A stretch of DNA of 13,191 nucleotides, taken from contig JAEZHQ010000309.1 in assembly GCA_023416455.1 (NCBI GenBank), positions 1-13,191 on the forward strand, given 5' to 3'. Both the position numbers and the translations under genes were made by a program. Below the pieces are notes generated by a model that worked only from the letters and a program-made list of their open reading frames with translations, ran no database searches and had not been told where the DNA came from. The first letter of the stretch is position 1, and each line of letters opens with the position of its first letter. This document shows, one piece after another, positions 1 to 6,676 of the stretch. Origin of the DNA: Pseudomonadota bacterium (GTDB taxonomy: Bacteria > Pseudomonadota > Alphaproteobacteria > Azospirillales > Azospirillaceae).

Positions 1-1
1 C

Positions 2-559
2 CGCGGCGCCGTGGCCGCGGTGGCGGCCCGGCTCGGCATCGCCGACTGGCGGGCGGAGCAGACCCCGGCGGACAAGACCGCCGTGCTGGCCGACCTCGCC
101 GCCCGCGGGCGTTCCGTCCTGATGGTCGGCGACGGCCTCAACGACGCCCCGGCGCTGGCCGCGGCCGCCGTGTCGATGTCGCCCTCGACGGCGGTGGACG
201 TCAGCCAGACCGCGGCCGACGTGGTCTTCCAGGGCCGCCGCCTGCGCCCCATCGTCGAAGCCTACGAGGTGGCCCGCCGCTCCGGCCGGCTGGTCCGGCA
301 GAATTTCGCCATCGCCCTGGTCTACAACCTGTGCGCCATGCCTCTGGCCATGGCCGGGCTGCTCACTCCGCTGCTCGCCGCCTTGGCGATGTCCTCGTCC
401 TCGCTTATCGTCATCGCCAACGCGCTGCGCCTCAGCCGCGGGGCGGTGGCCAGGGATCTGATCCATGACCGAGCTTCTCTACCTGATCGCGATCGCGGTG
501 AGCCTGGGGCTACTGGCCCTGGGGGCCTTCCTGTGGGCTCTCAAGTCCGGCCAGTTTGA
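2..559 (+). CDS. ccoI: Copper-translocating P1B-type ATPase CcoI/FixI, C-terminal part (5' end outside window)
   Basis: This is the C-terminal 185 residues of a heavy-metal P-type ATPase; the gene enters from upstream in the frame starting at base 2. The hinge motif GDGLNDAPAL (residues 43-52) marks the end of the P-domain. Two membrane segments follow, carrying the Cu(I)-ATPase signatures: a YN pair in the first (108-109) and an M-SSSS...N pattern in the second (about 130-140). In the family, CcoI/FixI moves copper across the inner membrane for assembly of cbb3-type cytochrome oxidase. The assignment to CcoI rather than CopA rests on the directly following ccoS. After the last membrane helix the frame runs on for about 35 residues of low-complexity sequence and ends 95 nt inside ccoS, an unusually long overlap. 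The N-terminal metal-binding domain, A-domain and phosphorylation site lie outside the window. Confidence 0.88.
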   Translation, partial: RGAVAAVAARLGIADWRAEQTPADKTAVLADLAARGRSVLMVGDGLNDAPALAAAAVSMSPSTAVDVSQTAADVVFQGRRLRPIVEAYEVARRSGRLVRQNFAIALVYNLCAMPLAMAGLLTPLLAALAMSSSSLIVIANALRLSRGAVARDLIHDRASLPDRDRGEPGATGPGGLPVGSQVRPV

Positions 560-656
560 CGACCTCGACGGGGCGGCCCACCGCATCCTGTTCGACGACG
601 AGCCGGCCCGCCCGCCGGCCGGCGTCCCCGGGCCGGACCGTCGCGAGCCCGGCTGA
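465..656 (+). CDS. ccoS: cbb3-type cytochrome oxidase assembly protein CcoS
   Basis: A 63-residue protein with one N-terminal membrane helix (about residues 4-27), followed by the family hallmark WALKSGQFDDLDG and then RILFDDE, and a short Pro/Arg-rich tail. CcoS is needed for insertion of heme and copper cofactors into cbb3 oxidase and is normally the last gene of ccoGHIS. The ATG at 465 lies inside the 3' end of ccoI, in the +1 frame relative to it, so the two genes overlap by 95 nt and are probably translationally coupled. Length and motif fit the family well. The catalytic oxidase genes (ccoNOQP) and ccoGH would be expected upstream of the window. Confidence 0.92.
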   Translation: MTELLYLIAIAVSLGLLALGAFLWALKSGQFDDLDGAAHRILFDDEPARPPAGVPGPDRREPG

Positions 657-689
657 GCGGGTGCGTTCCTTCGGCCGGGGCGCAACCGC
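657..689 (+). terminator. Imperfect stem-loop just after ccoS
   Basis: Directly after the ccoS stop, GCGGGTGCG (657-665) can pair with CGCAACCGC (681-689) with one mismatch and a 15-nt loop. It sits where a 3' end of the cco transcript would be expected, but no T-run follows, so it may be only an RNA-stabilising hairpin or chance in GC-rich DNA. Confidence 0.25.
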
Positions 690-836
690 CTAGGACAAAT
701 GGGCGGTGCGATGCGCGACACCGTTGCGAAACCGAAGGATTGTGACCATGATGGAGCCCTTGCACGGCTAGGGCTGGGTCATGCCATGCCACCCTTCGAC
801 ATGGGCCGCGCCCGCGAAAAGGGCGCTACGAGTGAG

Positions 837-1523
837 ATGAACCCCTGTGGGGCATGTCCCGTGCGCAGCCTGACGGTCTGCGCCGCCTTGGACCCGGAGG
901 AGCTGCGCCGTCTCGCCGACATCCTCCAGACCGTCCGGGTGGACGCCAGCCAGACCCTGTTCAGCGAAGGCGACGCCGCCGACACGCTCTACAACGTCAC
1001 CGCCGGCACGGTGAAGCTCTACAAGCTGCTGCCCGACGGGCGGCGCCAGATCACCGGCTTCCTGGTGACCGGCGACTTCCTCGGCCTCGCCGTCAACGAA
1101 AGCTACGCCTACACGGCCGAGACGGTGACCACCACCACCCTCTGCCGCTTCCCGCGCCGGAAGATCGACGCCCTGATGGACGAGTTCCCGAAGATGCAGC
1201 GTCGCCTCTTCTCCATGGCCTCCAACGAGCTGGCCGCGGCCCAGGACCAGATGCTTCTGCTCGGGCGCAAGACGGCCAAGGAGAAGATCTGCTCCTTCCT
1301 TCTGATGCTGTCGCAGCGCGCCGCCCGCCGGGGGCACAAGGAGAACCCGGTCTCCGTGCCGATGAGCCGCGCCGACATCGCCGACTATCTGGGCCTGACC
1401 ACGGAAACGGTCAGCCGCACCTTCACCCAGCTCAAGACCGCCGGCGTGATCTCGCTCCAGGAAGGCAACAAGGTCCTCATCGCCGACATGGACGCCATCT
1501 ACGACATGGCGGAAGGAAGCTGA
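837..1523 (+). CDS. fnr: FNR-type oxygen-sensing Crp/Fnr family transcriptional regulator (FnrN/FnrL-like)
   Basis: With the ATG at 837 the protein is 228 residues, normal for the family. Four cysteines fit a [4Fe-4S] oxygen sensor: C4, C7 and C15 near the N-terminus (C-X2-C-X7-C, the spacing of alphaproteobacterial FnrL/FnrN) and C103 in the cyclic-nucleotide-like beta-barrel (residues about 20-130). A dimer helix follows (about 130-150), then a winged helix with the recognition sequence TTETVSRTF. There E190, S193 and R194 are the residues that in FNR read TTGAT-N4-ATCAA. Such proteins activate cbb3-oxidase and other low-oxygen genes, which fits the ccoI-ccoS genes just upstream. The frame is open back to 699 and an in-frame ATG lies at 801. 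I chose 837 because the cysteine cluster starts three residues later, as in relatives, but the ribosome site is weak (AAAAGGG about 15 nt upstream). No FNR box was found in its leader. Confidence 0.9.
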   Translation: MNPCGACPVRSLTVCAALDPEELRRLADILQTVRVDASQTLFSEGDAADTLYNVTAGTVKLYKLLPDGRRQITGFLVTGDFLGLAVNESYAYTAETVTTTTLCRFPRRKIDALMDEFPKMQRRLFSMASNELAAAQDQMLLLGRKTAKEKICSFLLMLSQRAARRGHKENPVSVPMSRADIADYLGLTTETVSRTFTQLKTAGVISLQEGNKVLIADMDAIYDMAEGS

Positions 1524-1560
1524 GGCCGGCACGCCGCCCCCTCCCACTGGGCCGGATCGC

Positions 1561-1610
1561 GGCCGCTCAGCGGCCTTGAACTCGGGGCCGCTCAGCGGCC
1601 TTGAACTCGG
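1561..1610 (+). repeat. Perfect 25-bp tandem duplication with nested palindromes
   Basis: Two identical 25-bp units lie head to tail at 1561-1585 and 1586-1610. Each contains the odd-length palindrome GCCGCTCAGCGGC followed by CTTGAACTCGG. It lies between the fnr stop (1523) and the binding-protein gene (ATG 1666). It could act as a paired stem-loop terminator for fnr, or be a local duplication of a REP-like unit. No T-run follows. Confidence 0.85.
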
Positions 1611-1665
1611 GCAGGCGTCGCCGCATCATCCCGCGCTGCGACAACGGATAGGGAAAGACGCCGCC

Positions 1666-3168
1666 ATGCAGAACCGCAACACGCGCCTGGCGCGCGCCGC
1701 CGGCGTCCTGGCGCTGGCCATGGCGGCGCTGGCGGCGCCCGGGACCGGATCGGCCCAGCCCCGCACCGACCTCGTGGTCGGCATGCATCTGGAGCCGCCG
1801 CACCTCGACCCCACCGCCGGCGCTGCGGCGGCCATCGACGAGGTCACCTACGCCAACCTGTTCGAGCCGCTGACCCGGATCGACGCCGGGGGCGCCGTCG
1901 TTCCCGGCCTGGCCGAGCGCTGGACCGTCTCGGAGGACGGGCTGACCTACCGCTTCCACCTGCGCCCGGGGGCGCGCTTCCACGACGGGACGGCGGCCGA
2001 CTCGGCGGACGTCAAGTTCTCGCTGGACCGCGCGCGCGCCGCGGACTCGGTGAACGCCCAGAAGGGCTATTTCGCCGCCATCGCCGCGGTGGAGGCGCCC
2101 GACCCCGGCACCGTGGTGGTGACCCTGTCGCGCCCGGACGGGGCCTTCCTGTTCCACATGGCGTCGGGCGACGCCGCCATCGTCGCGCCGGAGACGGCGG
2201 CCACCAACAAGCAGGCCCCCGTCGGCACCGGCCCCTTCCGGTTCGAGCGCTGGGTGGCCGGCGACCGCGTGGTGCTGGCGCGCAACCCCGACTACGACGG
2301 GCCGAAGCCCGCGCTCGACCGGGTGACCTTCCGCTTCATCGCCGACCCCGCGGCCCAGGTGGCGGCGCTCCAGGCCGGCGACGTGGACAGCTTCCCGCAG
2401 TTCGGCACCTACGAGGCGCTGCCCCGCTTCCGCGACGACCCGGCCTTCACGGTCACCGTCGGCACCACGGAGGGCGAGACGATCCTCGCCACCAACAACG
2501 CCCGCAAGCCGTTCGACGACCCGCGGGTGCGGCGGGCCATGGCCCACGCCATCGACCGCAAGACGCTGGTCGACGGCGTGCTGTTCGGCAACGGGGTCGC
2601 CATCGGCAGCCATTTCCCGCCGCACCGCCCCGGCTATGTGGACCTGACCGGCCTCTACCCCTACGACCCGGCCAAGGCCAAGGCCCTGCTGGCCGAGGCC
2701 GGCCTTCCCGACGGCTTCGAGGCCACGCTGAAGCTGCCGCCGCCGGCCTACGCCCGCCGCTCCGGCGAGCTGGTCGCCGCCATGCTGGCGGAGGCCGGCA
2801 TCCGCCTGCGCATCGAGCCGGTGGAGTGGGCGCCGTGGCTGGAGAAGGTGTTCCGGGGCAAGGATTACGACCTGACCGTCATCGCCCACACCGAGCCGCT
2901 GGACATCGACATCTACGCGCGCCCCGACTACTACTTCAACTACCGCAGCGACCGCTTCCTGGCCGCCGAGGCGGAGCTGAGCCGCAGCCAGGACCCGGCC
3001 CGGCGGCAGGCGCTCCACGCCGAGCAGCAGCGGATCCTGGCGGAGGACGCGGTCAACGCCTTCCTCTTCCTGCTGCCGACGGTGACCGTGCAGAAGGCCG
3101 GGGTCGAGGGCATGTGGGTCAACCGCCCGATCCAGGCCAACGACGTCACCGGCGTGCGGTGGAAGTGA
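1666..3168 (+). CDS. ABC transporter periplasmic substrate-binding protein, family 5 (peptide/nickel type)
   Basis: A 500-residue exported protein. The N-terminus has basic residues, a hydrophobic stretch (about 11-24) and a likely signal peptidase I site after GSA (residue 30). The mature part has the SBP_bac_5 order: VGMHLEPPHLDPT, then FEPLTRID and LAERWTVSEDGLTYRF, then LRPGARFHDGTAADSADVKFSLDR, then PVGTGPFRF and NPDYDGPKPALDRV, and late RRAMAHAIDRKTLV. Family members bind oligopeptides, nickel chelates, opines, sugars or glutathione in the periplasm; the ligand cannot be read from the sequence. The ATG at 1666 is preferred over an open extension back to 1576 because it gives a proper signal peptide and has GGGAAAG 8 nt upstream. 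Two permease genes follow after 31 bp, so this starts an importer operon. No lipoprotein cysteine is present. Confidence 0.93.
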   Translation: MQNRNTRLARAAGVLALAMAALAAPGTGSAQPRTDLVVGMHLEPPHLDPTAGAAAAIDEVTYANLFEPLTRIDAGGAVVPGLAERWTVSEDGLTYRFHLRPGARFHDGTAADSADVKFSLDRARAADSVNAQKGYFAAIAAVEAPDPGTVVVTLSRPDGAFLFHMASGDAAIVAPETAATNKQAPVGTGPFRFERWVAGDRVVLARNPDYDGPKPALDRVTFRFIADPAAQVAALQAGDVDSFPQFGTYEALPRFRDDPAFTVTVGTTEGETILATNNARKPFDDPRVRRAMAHAIDRKTLVDGVLFGNGVAIGSHFPPHRPGYVDLTGLYPYDPAKAKALLAEAGLPDGFEATLKLPPPAYARRSGELVAAMLAEAGIRLRIEPVEWAPWLEKVFRGKDYDLTVIAHTEPLDIDIYARPDYYFNYRSDRFLAAEAELSRSQDPARRQALHAEQQRILAEDAVNAFLFLLPTVTVQKAGVEGMWVNRPIQANDVTGVRWK

Positions 3169-3199
3169 CCGGCCGGGACCGGCGCCGGGGGACCGCCGC

Positions 3200-4147
3200 G
3201 TGCTCGCCTTCCTCGTGCGCCGCCTGCTGACGCTGGCGCTGACCGGCTGGCTGGCCACTCTGCTGGTGTTCGCCGTGCTGGAGGTGGTCCCCGGCGACCC
3301 GGCGCTGCTCATGCTCGGCACCCAGGCGCAGCCCGACGCGCTGGCCGCGCTGCGCGAGCAGATGGGGCTCGACCGGCCGCTTCCGGTGCGCTACCTGCGC
3401 TGGGTCGGCGGGCTGCTGATCGGCGACCTCGGCACCAGCCTCACCTACGCGCGCCCGGTCGCCGATCTGGTGGCGGAGCGGCTGGCGATCACGCTGCCGC
3501 TCGCCCTGCTGGCCCTGCTGCTGTCGGCGGCGCTGGCCATCCCGCTCGGCCTGGCGGCGGCGGCGCGGCAGGGCCGGGCCGGGGACTGGGCGGTCATGGC
3601 CTTCGGCCAGATCGGCATCGCGGTGCCCAGCTTCTGGTTCGCCATCCTGCTGATCCTCGGCTTCTCGGTTGGGCTCGGCTGGTTCCCGGCCGGCGGCTTT
3701 CCCGGCTGGGCGGCCGGCCCGGGGCCGGCGCTGAAGGCGCTGCTGCTGCCCGCCGTGGCCCTCGCCCTGCCGGAGGCCGCCATCCTCGCCCGCGTCACCC
3801 GCGCCGCCGCGCTCGACACGCTGCGCGAGGACTATGTGCGCACCGCCCTGGCCAAGGGGCTGGGGCGCCGGGCGGTGCTGGTCCGCCACGTTCTGCCCAA
3901 CGCGCTGATCCCGGTGGCCACCATCCTCGGCCTCCAGTTCGCCTTCCTGATCGCCGGGGCGGTGGTGGTGGAGAACGTCTTCACGCTGCCGGGGCTGGGG
4001 CGGCTGCTCTACCAGGCGATCGGCCAGCACGACCTGATCGTGGTGCAGAGCGTGGTGGTGCTTCTGGCGTTGGCCGTGGTTCTGGTCAACGCGCTGGTCG
4101 ACCTTGCCTACGCCGCCATCGACCCGCGCCCGCGGGCGGCGCCGTGA
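3200..4147 (+). CDS. ABC transporter permease, DppB/OppB type
   Basis: A 315-residue inner-membrane protein with about six hydrophobic segments. The N-terminus MLAFLVRRLL, EVVPGDPALLMLG, then LREQMGLDRPLPVRYLRW and GDLGTSLTYARPV are the standard N-terminal signatures of the DppB/OppB family. The cytoplasmic EAA-type coupling loop that docks on the ATPase is at about residues 211-234 (DYVRTALAKGLGRR, then VRHVLPNAL). The C-terminal half has VVVENVFTLPGLGRLL. The start is a GTG at 3200 with GGGGGA just upstream. The gene lies 31 bp after the binding-protein gene and overlaps the next permease by 4 bp. With the second permease it forms the membrane channel of a peptide/nickel-type importer; substrate unknown. 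Confidence 0.94.
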   Translation: MLAFLVRRLLTLALTGWLATLLVFAVLEVVPGDPALLMLGTQAQPDALAALREQMGLDRPLPVRYLRWVGGLLIGDLGTSLTYARPVADLVAERLAITLPLALLALLLSAALAIPLGLAAAARQGRAGDWAVMAFGQIGIAVPSFWFAILLILGFSVGLGWFPAGGFPGWAAGPGPALKALLLPAVALALPEAAILARVTRAAALDTLREDYVRTALAKGLGRRAVLVRHVLPNALIPVATILGLQFAFLIAGAVVVENVFTLPGLGRLLYQAIGQHDLIVVQSVVVLLALAVVLVNALVDLAYAAIDPRPRAAP

Positions 4148-4971
4148 CGCGCCGGCCGCCGGCCGCCCTGCTGCTGGGCGCCGCCATCACCGCGCTGGTC
4201 CTCGGCGTGGCGCTGCTGTCGCTGCTGTGGACCCCGTTCCCGGCCGAGCAGATCCGCATCGTCGCCCGCCTGCGCCCGCCGGGGCCGGAGCACTGGCTGG
4301 GCACCGACCATTTCGGGCGCGACGTTCTGTCCATGATCATGGTGGGGGCGCGCCAGTCGCTGGCGGTGGCGGCGGCGGCGGTGGCGCTGGGGGCCGTCCT
4401 CGGCGTGCCCCTGGGGCTGGCGGCGGCCGGCTGGGGCCGCTGGGGCGACGAGGCGGTGGCCCGGCTGGGCGACCTGCTGTTCGCATTTCCGGCGGTGCTG
4501 ACCGCCATCCTGCTGACCGCGGTGTTCGGCGCCGGGGCGCTCAACGTCGTTCTGGCGCTGGGCCTGTTCAACGCCGCCGTGTTCGCCCGCGTCGCGCGCG
4601 GTGCGGCGCTGGCGGTCTGGCGGCGGGAGTTCGTGCGCGCCGCCCTGGCGCTCGGCCGCGGCCCGCTGTCCGTCACGCTGGTGCATGTGCTGCCCAACGT
4701 GGCCGGGGTGGTGACGGTGCAGGCGACGGTGCTGTTCGCCGTGGCCGTCCTGAACGAGGCGGCGCTCAGCTATCTCGGGCTCGGCATCCAGCCGCCGACG
4801 CCCTCCTGGGGCAAGATGCTGGGCGACGCCCAGACCCACCTGTTCACCGCCCCCTTGCAGGCGGTCTTCCCCGGCGCGGCCATCGCGCTGTGCGTGCTCG
4901 GCCTCAACCTCCTGGGCGACGGCCTGCGCGACATCCTCGACCCGCGCCACCGCTCGGCGCCGGTGATGTGA
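4144..4971 (+). CDS. ABC transporter permease, DppC/OppC type
   Basis: A 275-residue membrane protein, the usual partner of DppB. It has HWLGTDHFGRDVLS (50-63), which is nearly diagnostic of DppC/OppC, the coupling loop EFVRAALALGRGPLS followed by VHVLPNV (about 162-186), and SYLGLGIQPPTPSWGKML (209-226). About five to six membrane segments are visible. The GTG start sits in a GTGA overlap with the stop of the upstream permease, which implies translational coupling. No DppD/DppF ATPase genes follow. The operon stops at 4971 and its TGA touches a palindromic repeat, followed by a chloride antiporter gene of different base composition. The importer must either use ATPases encoded elsewhere or be incomplete. 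Confidence 0.94.
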   Translation: MTRRPPAALLLGAAITALVLGVALLSLLWTPFPAEQIRIVARLRPPGPEHWLGTDHFGRDVLSMIMVGARQSLAVAAAAVALGAVLGVPLGLAAAGWGRWGDEAVARLGDLLFAFPAVLTAILLTAVFGAGALNVVLALGLFNAAVFARVARGAALAVWRREFVRAALALGRGPLSVTLVHVLPNVAGVVTVQATVLFAVAVLNEAALSYLGLGIQPPTPSWGKMLGDAQTHLFTAPLQAVFPGAAIALCVLGLNLLGDGLRDILDPRHRSAPVM

Positions 4972-5013
4972 TACGGACGGCGCTCGGTGTTCATGCGCCG
5001 CCGGTATGATACC
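4971..5013 (+). repeat. Palindromic repeat element, copy 1 (imperfect hairpin)
   Basis: ATACGGACGGCGC (4971-4983) pairs, with two mismatches, with GCGCCGCCGGTAT (4995-5007) around an 11-nt loop. The last base of the dppC-type stop codon is the first base of the stem. The 23 bases 4987-5009 are identical and in the same orientation to 6647-6669 in copy 2. An 11-nt palindrome GGTATGATACC (5003-5013) overlaps the right arm. The position directly behind a gene resembles REP-type extragenic palindromes. Confidence 0.8.
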
Positions 5014-5042
5014 AGGGCCGGAACGTCCTGACGCCCGGCCCC

Positions 5043-5068
5043 GGCATCCGGCCTTGGCATCCGGTCTT
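5043..5068 (+). repeat. 13-bp near-perfect tandem repeat upstream of clcA
   Basis: GGCATCCGGCCTT (5043-5055) is followed directly by GGCATCCGGTCTT (5056-5068), with one difference, and by a degenerate partial third unit starting GGTAGCCGG. It lies in the 287-bp gap between the permease gene and clcA. No function is evident. Confidence 0.5.
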
Positions 5069-5258
5069 GGTAGCCGGCCGCCTCCGCGGTCCTTGGTATC
5101 GCGCCGTTCCCCTCATGGGTGCCTGTCTGCTTTGGCTTCGGCGCATATATCCTGGATGGGGGCCGGATGCCGGCCATTTCGTCGCCGGACACCTGCTGAT
5201 CGCCATCTGCATTGGGCGGGGAATCGACCGCGGCAGTGGATCCAGAGAGGGTGGACGC

Positions 5259-6599
5259 ATGGACTATCCTGTTCCGGCGCGGTTCAAACCCGAGGGGCAG
5301 CGGGGGCAGGGTCGGTTTCTGGCGCTCGCCGTGGTGGTGGGGGTTCTTGGCGGCGCCATCGGGTCCGTGTTCCACCTCGCCGTCAATGCCCTGCTGCATT
5401 GGCCCGCGCAGCTGCACCGGCTGGTGGATGGTCCGCTGCTGGTGCTGATGGCCGCGCTGATGACCATGTCAGTGACGTTGGGGGTGGTGGCGCTGGTCCG
5501 CTACGGCGCGCCCCAAGCCGGCGGCAGCGGCGTTCAGGAAGTGGAAGGGGCGATGGCGGGCCTGCGCGAAATCCACGGGGCGCGGGTGCTGCCGGTCAAG
5601 TTTTTCGGTGGGGCCGCGGCGATCGGCTCGGGTCTGGTGCTGGGGCGCGAGGGGCCGACGATTCATATCGGTGCCTCGGTAGCGGCGATGCTCTCCGCCA
5701 GGTTCCGGCTGGACGCAACGGAGCACAGCGGCTTGCTGGCGGCGGGGGCGGCCGCGGGACTGGCCTGCGCCTTCAACGCCCCCGTTGCCGGCGTCTTGTT
5801 CGTGATCGAGGAAACCCGGCGGCAGTTTCCCTATCGGTTTGACACCTATATGGCCGTCATCATCGCCGCTCTGCTGGCCACCGTCATGACTCATTGGATC
5901 GGCGGTGTGGCTCCCGATCTTTCACTGGCGGCGCCCAGGATGCCCATGGCCACGCTGCCGCTCTTTGTGCTGCTCGGATGCCTGCTGGGCGGGCTCGGCG
6001 TCGTGCTCAATGCCGGCATCCTCAAGGCATTGGCTTTCGCGGGCGCAGCGCAGAAAAGGGTGCCCTATCTCTACCCGGCAGCGGTCGGGTTCGCCGTAGG
6101 GGCGCTGTTGGCGCTGTTTCCCCGGACGGTGACGGGCGGGGAGGCCCTGATCCCGGTGCTGGTGCGCGAGCAGCCCGGCGTGCTGGTTATGCTGGCCCTG
6201 GCGGCGGTTCGCTTCTGCACCAGCATCGGGAGCTACTCGACGGGCGTGCCGGGCGGCATCTTCGCGCCAATACTGTCGTTGGCGGCGTGTGTCGGGCTGG
6301 CCTTTGCCGGCCTCGTCAGCATGATTGCGCCCGATGGCGGCATTGTCCCGGCGGCTTTCGCCATTGCAGCAATGGGCGGGTTGTTCACCGCCTCGGTGCG
6401 CTCGCCCATGGTGGGGGTGGTGCTGACGCTGGAATTGACCGGCGCCTATGAGGTTGCCATGCCGCTGCTTGCCACCTGCCTTTTTGCCAACCTCGCCGCG
6501 CAATGGCTGGGTGGCAAGCCGATCTACGAGCAATTGCTGGACCGCACATTGGTCTTGGCCGGCATCACGCCACCGGCGAAACCCGCCAAGGACAGGTGA
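5259..6599 (+). CDS. clcA: ClC-family chloride/proton antiporter (ClcA type)
   Basis: A 446-residue polytopic membrane protein with all ClC selectivity motifs: GGSGVQE (88-94, central-serine motif), GREGPTIHIGA (129-139, with gating glutamate E131), FNAPVAGVLFVIEET (172-186, with a glutamate pair matching the internal proton glutamate of E. coli ClcA), GVPGGIFAP (329-337), and a tyrosine at 423 in PIYEQLL that fits the anion-coordinating Tyr. Keeping the proton glutamate argues for a 2Cl-/H+ exchanger rather than a channel; in bacteria these support extreme acid resistance. No CBS domains are present. The ATG at 5259 is chosen for GAGAGGG 7 nt upstream; the frame is open to 5067 but that extension looks non-coding. 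The gene uses noticeably more A/T at third positions than its neighbours and lies between two copies of a palindromic repeat, which suggests acquisition by transfer. Confidence 0.93.
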   Translation: MDYPVPARFKPEGQRGQGRFLALAVVVGVLGGAIGSVFHLAVNALLHWPAQLHRLVDGPLLVLMAALMTMSVTLGVVALVRYGAPQAGGSGVQEVEGAMAGLREIHGARVLPVKFFGGAAAIGSGLVLGREGPTIHIGASVAAMLSARFRLDATEHSGLLAAGAAAGLACAFNAPVAGVLFVIEETRRQFPYRFDTYMAVIIAALLATVMTHWIGGVAPDLSLAAPRMPMATLPLFVLLGCLLGGLGVVLNAGILKALAFAGAAQKRVPYLYPAAVGFAVGALLALFPRTVTGGEALIPVLVREQPGVLVMLALAAVRFCTSIGSYSTGVPGGIFAPILSLAACVGLAFAGLVSMIAPDGGIVPAAFAIAAMGGLFTASVRSPMVGVVLTLELTGAYEVAMPLLATCLFANLAAQWLGGKPIYEQLLDRTLVLAGITPPAKPAKDR

Positions 6600-6621
6600 G
6601 GGACACTTTGCGACTTCGCCA

Positions 6622-6670
6622 GTCATACCGGCGGCGCTCAATGGACGTGTTCATGCGCCGCCGGTATGAC
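6622..6670. repeat. Palindromic repeat element, copy 2 (perfect 16-bp stem) between convergent genes
   Basis: GTCATACCGGCGGCGC (6622-6637) is the exact reverse complement of GCGCCGCCGGTATGAC (6655-6670), with a 17-nt loop. It lies in the 77-bp gap between the stops of clcA (6599, plus) and the unknown gene (6677, minus), so it could end both transcripts, though neither side has a clear T-run. Its right arm and part of the loop (6647-6669) are identical to 4987-5009 of copy 1, and the loop end GTGTTCAT is shared. Confidence 0.88.
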
Positions 6671-6676
6671 AGGCCA

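Noticed and set aside
699..836. Longer N-terminal start for the FNR regulator
   Set aside because: It would put about 46 unrelated residues before the cysteine cluster, which normally lies very near the N-terminus in this subgroup. An ATG at 801 remains a possible alternative.
1567..3321. A 584-codon minus-strand open frame opposite the binding-protein gene
   Set aside because: Same cause: the plus-strand protein has clear family-5 binding-protein signatures and a signal peptide, while the antisense product is compositional noise.
5067..5258. A longer start for clcA adding 64 residues
   Set aside because: The extension has no ClC similarity, crosses tandem-repeat DNA, and the ATG at 5259 has a good ribosome site and normal spacing to the first membrane helix.
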